Shown here: positions 46,921 to 56,777 of the stretch, piece by piece
Layout: every line of letters begins with the position of its first letter
Numbering within the stretch: the stretch's first letter is position 1
NCBI RefSeq assembly: GCF_033807715.1
Contig: NC_084592.1
Coordinates: forward strand, 186,001-250,000
DNA length: 64,000 nt
Direction: 5' to 3'
Source of the DNA: Cololabis saira
Lineage: Eukaryota; Chordata; Actinopteri; Beloniformes; Belonidae
Notes under the pieces: generated by a model
What the model was told of the DNA's origin: nothing
What the model saw: only the letters and a program-made list of their open reading frames with translations
Databases searched by the model: none
Translations under genes and position numbers: made by a program

Positions 46921-47430
46921 AATAATAAGAAAAGGGAAACCTTTTCTAGATACTAATATATCGCCTTCATTTTCATGTTTTTCCTCGTTTTTCCGACCGT
47001 GTTTTAGTTTTTGGGGATTTTTTTTTTCCACATCCGAGCGGGGTCATGCTGTACACCCGCTGGTGCGCAGTGGGACTTTTGCGACTTTAGCTTGTTAGCA
47101 AAATGCTAGCAACATTGCCCTTTGGGCCATTCTGGACGATTGCAATATGGTCATGCCACTACTTGGCATGCCCATAATAATAAAAAAAGGGAAACCTTTC
47201 TAGATACTAATTTAACGCCTTCATTTTTCAGGTTTTCTCGGCCGTGTTTCATTTTTTGGGGGATTTTTTTTTTCCACAACAGAGCGGGGTCATGCTTTAC
47301 ACCCGCTGGTGCGCAGTGGGACCTTTGCGACTTTAGCATGTTAGCGAAACGCTAGCAACATTGCCTTTTGGGCCATTCTGGACGATTGCAATATGGTCAT
47401 GCCACTACTTGGCATGCCCATAATAATAAA
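46921..47430 (+). repeat. Tandem duplication, about 250-bp unit, two copies
   Basis: Both copies run from AATAAT(A)AGAAAAGGGAAACC (first near 46921, second near 47175) to CATGCCACTACTTGGCATGC and CCATAATAATAA. Between are a poly-T tract and GAGCGGGGTCATGCT. Slight divergence indicates an older duplication. Confidence 0.75.
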
Positions 47431-47440
47431 CATCACAGAT

Positions 47441-47476
47441 ACAATAGGGTCCTCGCACTTTCAGTGCTCGGGCCCT
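47441..47476 (-). repeat. Last S unit
   Basis: ATACAATAGGGTCCTCGCACTTTCAGTGCTCGGGCCCTA; a diverged single copy ending where the 40-bp inverted repeat begins. Confidence 0.65.
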
Positions 47477-47516
47477 AAAAATATTAATTTTGTTTATTTT
47501 TATTTGGCACATTTAA
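47477..47516 (+). repeat. Left copy of a 40-bp terminal-type inverted repeat
   Basis: AAAAATATTAATTTTGTTTA followed by TTTTTATTTGGCACATTTAAA. The reverse complement occurs at 55973-56016 with one 4-bp indel. The sequence is AT-rich but the GGCACATTTAAA part is specific. Confidence 0.55.
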
Positions 47517-47741
47517 AAACAATATTAGGAGAAAACATTTCTGCAAATGCAGTGGTTCAGTTCATGTTCAAAATAGCCCTACTGCCTACGTTATGTGGTT
47601 TAAGTGTAATGTTTACACAAGAAACAAGTTTTCATATAGCCTATACTGTTGGACCGCTGTTGTGTGGTAATTTTTCTGAATAGAAATATTTCTCAAAATT
47701 ATCCCCCCCTCTGGTTTTTTCACAAATCGCACCCTGATTAC

Positions 47742-47885
47742 GACTTTATTCTCATAATATTACGACTTTATTCTCGTAATTTTACGACTTTATTCTCGTA
47801 ATATTACGACTTTATTCTCGCAACATTAGGCTATGACTTTATTCTCGTAATTTTACGACTTTATTCTCCTAATTTCCTAATTCTC
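47742..47885 (+). repeat. 22-bp tandem array ATTACGACTTTATTCTCGTAAT
   Basis: Six or seven imperfect copies of TTACGACTTTATTCTCGTAAT. The inverted form occurs at 56510-56563 and 62948-62998 on either side of the gypsy element. The preceding sequence AAATCGCACCCTG (47730-47742) looks like an end of a hAT-type fish element. Confidence 0.75.
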
Positions 47886-49259
47886 CTATTTTAATGCAAA
47901 ATAAACATGACTTGACATGTTGATTAACTAATCAGAAGAACAATAACAACCCTTTTGTGTAATGAAGGGACATCAGTCAAGAGTTGACCAACTTTGTTGC
48001 AGCTGCTAACAAGTATGACTACATTTATTGTTGAATCCTACAGATCATGGACCAGTTTCTCTCTGCCTTGAGAGAAAGGGGTGTTCCTTAGGAGAACCTC
48101 AGAAGAATGGTAGAAGACAAGGTGAAGTACATAATCTAAGTCAATATTCAAAGGCATTGCCTGCACATCATTCCAACAAAGAGTGACAAAGGAAGAACTA
48201 TTTTGGTCCAATTTGGTAGCTGTAAGTCAGTATAATAAAATATGATCCATTTTGTCATCAATAATGGCATAATACCTGTATTTACCTGCAGAAGATGGAC
48301 ATAAATGATTTATATAAGCTAATACTGGTCATATAGTATTAACTTGCTGTTAAAAACATAAAAACAGCTACGACCAATGTAAGAGGTTTTGTGATCTGTA
48401 ATGTAATTGGTTTCAAGCTGGTTGAACTGGTGGCTCATTTGGTGTCCAGCTTAAACCAGCTAATGTCATTCTGGGTGTAGTGGAGAAACTGATAGTAAAG
48501 TTCAGACTGGGCACTTGTTCAGGGTTTATCACAAGGCTCACGCCGGGGTGTCGGCCAGAACATCACTTGAGGCCACAATTCAGAGTATGTGGGGAAATTA
48601 AAAGTTTAGAGGTTGATATGCTTTCAGTTTACTTTCCTTTAAAGCAGCACACAGACAGTTGGAGCTTACACTGAGTGTGGATTTCTACAAAAATATTAAC
48701 AAAAAAATATCATTAAACACTCATAATTACAACAGAAGTGAATAGAATTATGTTTTCTCACTCAATAAACAGAAACTCAAAACACTCATTACTCAAATAT
48801 ATGTAGCCGTGTAGTGCATTACTGCTGGACTGGACTGGAGCCTCGGGAGCTGCGTTCTGGCCTGTGTTCCCGAATTGAATTGCATTAATTCAGATATAAT
48901 TTTCCACTGATGTGAGATAGTTCTCAAAGCTGGCCTAAGTGTTACTTGTTTTCATTCGAGTGTAACATTGTTGTTACTTATGTTGTGAAATAAGTAAAAA
49001 GTGAAGCAGATTTTGACAGTAGCATGTTGTTGCTGATTTTGGTCACAAGGTGGCAATATTGACTCATATCCAAGTATAACATTTGGTATTTTTCTTCCAA
49101 AGATTTAGTTCCTTCAGTGATTTTTAAATAGAAAGGTTCTTGATATAGAGGTTGGTAGAGGCAAAAATTGTACTCAAGTAAAAGTATTGGGTGATTTTCA
49201 CCCGACGTTAGTGGTTGAGAGTATACAACTTTCGGGTGGATTTTACCCGACGTTAGTGT

Positions 49260-49790
49260 TTGTGTATTATATCAGATGATGTTATTACCATACTTATTGC
49301 CCCATATCATGCACAGCTATTTCCTGTCACAGGCTTGGTGACTCTGGGAGACAAAAGGGAGATCCCACAGGTGATGAAAGAAAGAAAAAATTGCACACCA
49401 GGTTCCAATGCTTTTCTTTTCACCAAAGAACTAACGTTGGTGTCCTTCCTCCCTGAAACAGTTTCAAAAATGAAGCCTGTCCTGCTCCTGCCATACATGC
49501 ACAAACAACCAATACAAGCATAGGACCCACTCCCAAGCCCTAAATGATTCTCCAATTTTTCACCAATTTTACAGCTTTTTTATAGGGTTGCCCAATGATA
49601 CCTTTTTTTCATTTTTTGTGACATTGTATAAGGAAAAATTAAAGAAAAGTACCTCAATGTATTGTTGTACTTTGATATGTTTTGATGAGAAGTATTTTTT
49701 ATGTGGTATATTATATTGGGTAAAATATAGCCGACGTTAGTGATGGTGTTTCATGAAATGACATTGGTGTTCTAGGGTTAATATTGTTAG
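49260..49790 (+). pseudogene. piggyBac-type transposase remnant
   Basis: The frame 49350-49523 (KREIPQVMKERK, FLFTKELTLVSFLPE, KPVLLLPYMHK) resembles the conserved stretch of piggyBac/PGBD transposases before the last catalytic region. Repeated CCGACGTTAGTG motifs lie at about 49202, 49248 and 49732. CTAGGGTTAA near 49773 could be a piggyBac-type end with TTAA. It lies in the first intron of the HECT-like pseudogene. Confidence 0.5.
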
Positions 49791-50864
49791 CAATATTGTT
49801 TTAAAGTAAAAATACTCTTACTTGAGTCCAATTTTTGGCTACTCTACCCACCTCTGGATACGGGGGAGAAAAGTGCCAAGAGAAATGTGTTCTCTAGAGT
49901 CAAATATTATAGGTAGAACTCAATTTCTCTGAGAGCCCTTTTAGAACCTTCTTTTTTGAGTGTGATGGATATAGGTGAATAATGACATTTATATCTGCTT
50001 TTGTGTTTTATATTAGATCAATCAAGACATTCTACAGCTTCTTACAGAAGAGAAACTCTCCAACTACATTCCAAGATATGGAGACCGTGTCTTTGCGAAG
50101 AATTGGAAGCCATTATCCTCAACTGAAAGTAAAGGAGATACAGAGCAAAAAAAACAAACATTAATAAATAGAATAAGAGAAAAGATGAGACTGCCATCCA
50201 CCTCATCAGCCACAGCATCCGGCAGCTTTAACTCCAAGACTGCACTTCTTGAAAATAAGAATGCTGAAAAGAAGACAAGGAGAATAGAACTTGGCTGGTT
50301 GAACTACCAACATTCTATGTACAAACAAGTAAGAAGGCCAACTGGGGGTGGAACAAGAGAGATAGTTGTAAGCAAAGATTATACTGTATCAAGCATTATG
50401 GAAAAAGGGAAAACACTATTTTTCCCCAATGGTACATCACCAAAAGGCAAATTAGAAGACTTTGAGTGCATGCTTTCTGTCATTGGTTCTGAGGAGCCCT
50501 TGAGGGTAGTGTCACAGTTGGAAGTTTGTTAGAGCAAACTAATCACAAGATGCTGAGAGTATACCTCTGTACAAAGCCAATAGATTGGGGTGATTCTCAT
50601 CTTAGTGATGCAACAGCAGACATGCCCCTTTCATCTGACACATCCAACATGCTAGGGCCAGCTACACATGCATCGTCCTCCTCATCCAGCCCGTCACTGT
50701 TCTCCTCCAGTCCTGTCAAAAGATCTCGGTACGGCAGTAGACTTTTCTCTTGGAGCAATTCCAATACTACCTCAACACTCCAAGCTCCTCCTGCTTCTCA
50801 CACATCAAGTCAGCCTCTTATAGATATATCCAGTACTTTTGGAGGGCAGATGCATCATTCCACC

Positions 50865-51719
50865 CATGGGCGCAATTTCCACTGGGGACAGGGGGGACAT
50901 GTCCCCCCCACTTTTCAAAATCATGTTTTTGTCCCCCCCCACTTTTTATAGTTTACTACTATACTACTAGTAAACTAACGGTAGGCTCAGCCTGTAATTG
51001 CGAATCATCAAGACACCAAGTGCTAAGGTACTGACGGCACGGCGGCACAGCAGCCCCGCTCCCCCTCCTCCCTCCGCTCTCCCCTCACTGCTGCTCAAGG
51101 CTGATTTATGGTTCTGCGTTAAATCGACGCAGAGCCTACGGCGTAGGTTACGCGGCGATGCGCACCGTACAGTGCGCGTCGCCGCGTACGCCGTAACCCT
51201 ACGACGTAGGTTCTGCGTCGATTAACGCAGAACCATAAATCAGCCTTCACAGACAGACAGCCAGGACGCGGCGCAGAAATGAAGAGGAGCCGGCAGCTCA
51301 GTTTAAAATCCATTTTTGCTATTAGTACTGTTACTTTAGAACAATATTACTCCAGTAAAAGTAAAAAGAACTTTGCATTAAAACTACTCTTAAAAGCACA
51401 ATTTATCCAAAACCTTAATCAAGCAAATGTAACTGAGTACTACCCACCTCAGGTTATGTGTGTTGTATAGAGTATGGAAAGCACATTTTCCCTCTGCTGA
51501 CCCGAAGAATGCAGACCCAGCATTTTCCCAAAACGGGCAAAAAAAAAAAAATGTAAAATTTCGAAAAAAGTAAATGGATATTAAAATTGTTTGATTGTTC
51601 GCATTCACACACACATAGTCTTACAACGCCACACTGCACATCCACGCTACAGCTACACGCACAAATTTGCCGTTCCTACTTGTGTCCCCCCCACCTCTGA
51701 AACTAAAGTTTCGCCCTTG
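50865..51719 (+). mobile_element. Non-autonomous hAT element with 8-bp TSD
   Basis: Ends CATGGGCG...CGCCCTTG form short terminal inverted repeats, flanked by the 8-bp duplication ATTCCACC (50857-50864 and 51720-51727). Eight-base TSDs are typical of hAT transposons. The interior has C-rich runs (GTCCCCCCCAC) near both ends and a nested MITE; no transposase frame is present. Confidence 0.85.
51098..51246 (+). mobile_element. Harbinger-like MITE, 149 bp, nested in the hAT
   Basis: A long palindrome AGGCTGATTTATGGTTCTGC ... inverted, with CpG-rich arms. The 3-bp duplication TCA flanks it (51095-51097 and 51247-51249), consistent with PIF/Harbinger-type insertion. Confidence 0.8.
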
Positions 51720-52437
51720 ATTCCACCTGGTCGAATGCGATGGTTGTCCCACATTGTCACAATGGTGTCCAGCTCGTTCTGCAACACAAAAACGTGAGGA
51801 TTTCAATACATATGATGAGTTCTTTTGAAAATGAGTACATAGCACCATCATTGGGAAATGCAGGATTCAATATGATTTTTTTTATGCTACGGTGGAGTTA
51901 TCAGCAGAATAGTTACAGTGCTCTAGTTTCCTAGATTGAGCCATAGTCTAGTCTATATCAAAACCATGGGAAGCTCCACTTCAGCAGGGTTACATCATTT
52001 CTGTGGATTAAATGCTGTAGTGTCAAAAATATAACCCATGTAGGTCTGTTATGTTAACCCACTATTAAACTCTATGTTACCATAGTGTAGTTATATGTTA
52101 AAATAACAATAATGAAAGCATATGTTTCTGTCAGGGATCTTCTAGCCCATTGTTACAGTTTTTCACAATTGTTTAAACACATTTTTTGGAACATCAGACA
52201 CAATGTGCACAACCTGAAACTCATGTTTCAGGTGGCTGAACCAATCCTGCTGAACTCCAAGCACATTTACTGCTCTAGACTCAAATTCCCATTCCATACC
52301 ACACATTTCTCACAACACCACACACAATTCCCAATATCCTGCACACTCTTCCTGAATTCCCCCTCTTGCTGTTCACACAGAACACACAGTCAATCACATT
52401 TCTAAACTCCTAAGGCTGTTGTGCAATATGTAATCAG

Positions 52438-53068
52438 AAATTTGCCATTGAATTCATATTCATTGATGAAGCGGGGTTCAACCTTGTAAGAAGAAGGCGC
52501 CGAGGGAGGAATATCATCGGCCAGCGTGCCATCACAGAGGTCCCTGGCCAGCGTGGAGGGAACATAACAATGTGTGCTGCCATCAATCAAGGCGTCCTCC
52601 ATCACCATGCCACCCTTGGCCCCAATAACACTGCACTTCTTCTAGCATTCCTGGACCAGCTCTACAATATCATTGTCCAGCCAGACCAGATGGAGGACAC
52701 AGAGGGGGTCAGGTTCGTTGTTATCTGGGACAATGTCAGTTTCCACCGGGCTGCTCTGGTCCGTGAGTGGTTCAGGGTCCATCCAGAAGTTGATGTCCTA
52801 TATCTCCCTCCATACTCTCCCTTCCTCAACCCAATTGAGGAGTTTTTCTCATCCTGGAGATGGAAGGTATGAGAGAAATCCTCAGACACGGATCCCACTG
52901 CTGCAGGCCATGGAGGACGCATGTGGCGATGTCACTGCTGAGGCCTTGCAAGGCTTCATGCAGCATTGTAGGAGATTGTTCCCCCGCTGCTTGGCCAGGG
53001 AGAACATCGCCTGCGACGTGGATGAGGTCCTGTGGCCAGCCAGGGATGAACGGCAGGATGCAGTCTAA
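52438..53068 (+). pseudogene. IS630/Tc1-type DDE transposase, truncated and frameshifted
   Basis: Frame 1 shows FIDEAGFNLVRR, VVIWDNVSFH and PPYSPFLNPIEEFF: the three catalytic acidic residues, with 35 residues between the second Asp and first Glu (DD35E/DD36E type). A frame change at about 52866 precedes the C-terminal part (YERNPQTRIPLL...DEVLWPARDE), which ends at 53068. The N-terminal DNA-binding domain is absent. Not expected to be active. Confidence 0.85.
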
Positions 53069-53658
53069 TACTTTTGTTCGGTTTCTATTTTCTGTCAAGT
53101 TTTCATCCACAGCTTGCTGTGATGTCAGTGGACTGCACATTTTGAGTCCAAATACTGTAAAATATTATTTGTTGTTACAGTAAAAAATTGTGTGTTGTTT
53201 TTTATTTGAGTAGCCTATACATAAGAATACTATATGGTGATATATTACATCCAACAGCTGAAGGTGTAACACTGAGGCATTCATCTAGTGCCGTGATTCC
53301 CAACCCCCGGTCCCCGGACCGGTACCGGTCCGTAGAGCCGTTACTACCGGGCCGTGGAAGGGCTTGTGTTCCGATCATAATTAGGGCTGCAATGATTCGC
53401 CGACGTTGTCGACAAAAAAGCGATAATCAAAATTGTCACCAGACGTTTTTTTCCCAATGGAGTGAGGCATCTCACTTCACTTCACTTCATACAATCTCTG
53501 CCGAGAGCAGCGCTGCACGACAGGGTCTCAGCAGCTTTTCTTTTTTTTGCGTGTCAGCGCAGTTGCGGGTAACAAAACTTGGCACTGGGGGTTCTAGGAT
53601 TTTTCTGAAACAGGGGCCATTATGGGGCCAAATGTAACCTTCACGGGCCAACAGTATT

Positions 53659-54114
53659 AAGCCCCTTTCACATAGAGGGCGCAAAGCGGGACCGCCGCCG
53701 GCTTTCCCATTCATTGTGTATGTGCTGCCGCAGCGCAAGAGTGGACCGCTCTGCTGGCGAGCTTGGCGGCGCGAGAGAGGCCACCTGCCACGGGCGTTTC
53801 ACCTGCCTGCGTCTGAATTGAACATTTTTTAATTTCATCGCGCTGTGAGGGCATCTCGGTGCGACCAATAGGAGGGAAGGTGGTTGTCATCCTGCTGAGG
53901 ACCCACTCCCCAGCAGGCTGTCAAACTGCTCCCTGTTCAATCTGAAGTAGACCTGGTCATCATGGAGCTGTAGCTCCAACGAGCCTGGATTCCCCCAAAT
54001 CTTCTCAAGTCTTCTCATGAGGATTTCATGGACCCTCCTTGCTGCTGCTGCTCGTCTCCTCCTCAGAAGAACTAAAGCCAGCATCCCCCCTGAAATAAAA
54101 ACGGTCCAAATCAT
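53659..54114 (-). pseudogene. PIF/Harbinger nuclease fragment
   Basis: On -, the frame 54114-53887 ends with VYFRLNREQFDSLLG, the conserved N-terminal block of Harbinger/HARBI1-type nucleases, preceded by an Arg-rich stretch. The segment from CCCCTTTCACATAGAGGGCG (53660) resembles fish Harbinger-like ends. Only a fragment remains. Confidence 0.5.
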
Positions 54115-54255
54115 CCCCCCCTGAAATAAAAACGGTCAGAATCATCCCCCCCCCCGAAATAAAAACGGTCAGAATCATCCCCCCCCCCCGAAATAAAAAC
54201 GGTCAGAATCATCCCCCCTGAAATAAAAAAAGTCCAAATCATCCCCCCTGTAAAA
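54086..54255. repeat. Minisatellite, about 33-39-bp unit
   Basis: Five copies of CCCCCTGAAATAAAAACGGTC followed by (C/A)(A/G)AATCAT with C-run length variation. Confidence 0.8.
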
Positions 54256-54823
54256 CTGCCATCCCTCCTTTCCATCCCTTATGTCATTTCATCAATGAAT
54301 GTGGTTTTACTGCTATTTCAACATTTGGAGTCATCACCAGAAAAATAACACCAGAAAAATAACTCATTTGACAATTTTCACCTGTTTCAAGTCAATTTTC
54401 ACTTGAAATAAGTAGGAAAATCTGCCAGTGGAACAAGATTTATCTTCTCATTACAAGCAAAAAAATCTCAGATTTTTCTACTTATTTCAAGTGAAAATCT
54501 TTGAAAAAAAACTGTTGTTTTTTATTTACTTTTTGTATGAACAGCAGCAAAGTTGAATAAAATATCTATTTGTCATTGAAGTACCCATCTTTCTCATGTT
54601 TATTATCATTTGCCACATAATTAAAGCAACCTCATACTAAATTTAAGAAAACAATTTTTGCATTTTTTTGTCATATAATTTCATCCAAAACTTGTATAAA
54701 TCGAAATGTGTTTCTTTGAGTGGCAGCCCTGTCATGGCTTGGCGGACAATAAGTTCTGGTACCCGACCAGACTGAACAGCGCCATGCACAGGTGCTGCAG
54801 GTTAGGTACAGTCAGCTGCAGAG

Positions 54824-55249
54824 ATGAGCGGACCTCAGCAAACCTCCATCAGTTTCTTTACTGGTTGTTCGAGTAAAAGAAATGGTGATGAACAAGTAGA
54901 AAATCCTACCAAAAAGAAAAGCAAAAGCTTTAATCGCAAGTACGACATTATGTATATAAAATACGGATTTGTTGCAACGGGCGATTTGGAGGCGTCAAAC
55001 CCACTATGTATTTTATGTGGAGAAACGCTCGCCAACGAAGCAATGAAGCCATCCAAGCTTCAAAGACACTTAAATACAAAACATCCTTCTCTCAAAGACA
55101 AACCAGTGGATTTTTTCAAAAGGAAAAAACGTGAGTTAGATTTGCAGAAGCAAGTTTTAAAGGCCACAACATCAGCTAACGTCGCTGATGATAGCCTGCA
55201 TTTTAAAATGCATAGTTTTTTTCTAAAATGTTTATTAAAATTGACATAA
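54824..55249 (+). CDS. BED zinc-finger N-terminus of a hAT-Charlie/ZBED-like transposase
   Basis: A 141-residue frame from ATG 54824. Ser/Lys-rich start (KKKSKSFNRKYD), then a BED-type finger with CILC and HLNTKH, followed by SLKDKPVDFFKRK, typical of ZBED5-like hAT proteins. The frame runs out after about 125 recognisable residues; the catalytic RNase H-fold part is missing. It sits inside the TSD-bounded hAT. Confidence 0.7.
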   Translation: MSGPQQTSISFFTGCSSKRNGDEQVENPTKKKSKSFNRKYDIMYIKYGFVATGDLEASNPLCILCGETLANEAMKPSKLQRHLNTKHPSLKDKPVDFFKRKKRELDLQKQVLKATTSANVADDSLHFKMHSFFLKCLLKLT

Positions 55250-55972
55250 ATTGTCAACCGGTCCCTGAGCTTTTTGTTTATACTTCTGCTGGTCCTTGGC
55301 TCAAAAAAGGTTGGGAACCCCTGATCTAGTGTCTTCCATTCATACTATAGTGTCTTCCATTCTGCACATCAGTGTTCAGTGGGTGCTTAGAAATGTCTAC
55401 TCAAATGATGTATGTGTTTGGCATTTGAGAAGGAAATACCATTTAGTGAAGAGTTAACACTGTTTTGAGGGTAGAGTGTGCTTTTGCAAGAGAAGTGTAG
55501 GATTTTGCATTTTGTGTGTGAGTTTTGTCATTTTTGTTTTGAGAAAGTGAGGTAGTCTATCAGGAAATGTGTTTGAACAATTGTGAAAAACTGTAATAGA
55601 GAAGCAGAGCAGGAACCCTGCTATATTTAGAAATAAAATGATGTTGCATTTTAAGAGTGGCCTTTAATAATAAGTGCCAGGATATCAGGATTATTCAGTG
55701 AACATTTAGGTGGTTGGTAGGCAATAAATCAAGATAGACAGTCAAACATTTACAACATTTCAATTGATAATGATAAGAGATGTCACCCTGCCAATGTACT
55801 GTATTAGAGACCCACAAAGATCAAAGCCAGATTCATAACTGATGAATACACATAAACAGTAAAAAACACAAATAAACTGATTGATTTATCCTCTACTTGT
55901 GAAACAGCTTGTGTAAAGGACCATATTGAGTCATAATTTACTTAATTGATATATTTTTTCTTTATGATAATA

Positions 55973-56016
55973 TTTAAATGTGCCAAATAAAAATAAATAA
56001 ACAAAATTAATATTTT
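55973..56016 (-). repeat. Right copy of the 40-bp inverted repeat
   Basis: TTTAAATGTGCCAAATAAAA plus ATAAATAAACAAAATTAATATTTTT. Inverted match to 47477-47516 with an extra 4 bp (AAAT). Confidence 0.55.
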
Positions 56017-56040
56017 TTTAAATTATTTCTCGATATCAGT

Positions 56041-56199
56041 TTAACAGAAAACATGGGAGCAGCAATCAGCAATGGCAGATCTTGTTTCATCTTCTGTCGC
56101 ATTTTTTCTCTGGATTTTTGGTTGTGATCCTATAAAATATGAGGATATGCTTCTTTGGATTCTTTTAATTTTTTCATTCATTTGACTGACTGTATCTTT
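56041..56199 (-). CDS. Small unrecognised ORF with an ETS-like site upstream
   Basis: From ATG at 56199 on -, about 52 codons (KRIQRSISSYFIGSQPKIQR then an acidic and Cys-containing end). An ACCGGAAGT motif lies just upstream (56207-56220 region). It could be a first exon of a transposon gene; the family is not recognised. The 55.6-56.0 kb flank shows no gene. Confidence 0.25.
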   Translation of the reverse strand, partial: KDTVSQMNEKIKRIQRSISSYFIGSQPKIQRKNATEDETRSAIADCCSHVFC

Positions 56200-56509
56200 T
56201 ATTTTGGCGGACCGGAAGTCGGACTTTTGGAATACAAGAAAATCCGGTTGGTTTTCAAAATAAAACTGCTTTCTGTGGGCGCGACTCCCTCCCGGTATCA
56301 AAATCCCAGCACAAGCAGAATGAACACGGACTGTGTATTTTGGTTGTTATTACTTGTTAATAATTACGATGTAATGGTGAAAACACTTTGGGTGGGGGGG
56401 ATACATTTTGTCCCCAGTGCACCGAGGATAAAAATAATTCAGCAGAGGGTACGACGTGTAAACCAGAGGGAGCGGGGGGGGTCTCCACCGGCAAATCGCA
56501 CCACCATGG

Positions 56510-56563
56510 TCGTAATATTATGAGAATAAAGTCATAATATTACGAGAATAAAGTCGTGATATT
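56510..56563 (-). repeat. 22-bp array, inverted, left of the gypsy element
   Basis: Copies of ATTATGAGAATAAAGTCATA. The last bases ATATT (56559-56563) form the gypsy TSD. The same array resumes at 62948. Confidence 0.75.
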
Positions 56564-56747
56564 TGTTATGAGTGGATTCTATTATAGGTGTGACCGCTAG
56601 ATGGCAGTAGTGGTTTAGTTATCAACGTACCGTGCGTTATTACGGGGTTGAGCAAGACTGCATGAAGACACATGTATGCTGTACGGGAGTTAATAAACCA
56701 AGTTATTGTTATCAACACGGCCTCATCCTTCAAGCACGAACATTACA
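56564..56747 (+). repeat. Gypsy 5' LTR (184 bp)
   Basis: Identical to the 3' LTR except for lacking CAAGA after GTATGCTGT. Confidence 0.95.
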
Positions 56748-56760
56748 TGGTACCAGGAGT
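56748..56760 (+). other. Primer-binding site, probably tRNA-Leu
   Basis: TGGTACCAGGAGT directly follows the LTR; it complements the 3' end of a tRNA ending CTCCTGGTACCA, as I recall for tRNA-Leu(UAA). The match is about 13 bases. Confidence 0.7.
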
Positions 56761-56777
56761 AAACTCTACTAGACGAA

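Larger units (their letters stand above)
48049..51940 (+). pseudogene. HECT/G2E3-like family gene, N-terminal fragment, broken
   Basis: Exon 1 (48049-48119; MDQFLSALRERGV...RRMVEDK) has an in-frame TAG at codon 15, then a GT donor. Exon 2 starts at 50017 and continues a SAM-like helical domain (LTEEKLSNYIPRYGDRVFAK) and a conserved block (NAEKKTRRIELGWLNYQHSM, PTGGGTREI, GKTLFFPNG). It stops at 50530-50532 after a one-base loss; the expected frame resumes (LEQTNHKMLRVYLCTK) and runs to a Ser-rich stretch, where a hAT element is inserted at 50865. The frame continues beyond it to about 51930. The domain set matches N-terminal parts of teleost HECT/G2E3-like proteins. No HECT lobe follows. At least two lesions plus an insertion make it a pseudogene. 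Confidence 0.7.
53291..55323 (+). mobile_element. hAT-Charlie-like element with 8-bp TSD, nested in the Tc1-type element
   Basis: Flanked by ATCTAGTG (53283-53290 and 55324-55331). The right end GGTTGGGAACCCCTG inverts to CAGGGGTTCCCAACC, close to the left end CCGTGATTCCCAACC. Inside are remnants of other repeats (a TTAGGGCTGCAATGATTCG segment at 53383, the Harbinger-like piece and a minisatellite) and a BED-finger ORF. Confidence 0.85.
52156..55593 (+). mobile_element. Tc1/mariner-type transposon, interrupted
   Basis: Terminal inverted repeats CAGTTTTTCACAATTGTT...AACAATTGTGAAAAACTG of about 28 bp, flanked by TA (52154-52155, 55594-55595). The net element is about 1.4 kb after removing the hAT at 53291-55323. 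Confidence 0.85.

Noticed and set aside
52112..52405. 97-residue + strand frame
   Set aside because: Lies in the Tc1-type terminal region, low complexity in Ser/His/Phe, no domain.
53188..53637. 149-residue + strand frame
   Set aside because: Spans the end of the Tc1-type element and the hAT terminus; composition and context are noncoding.
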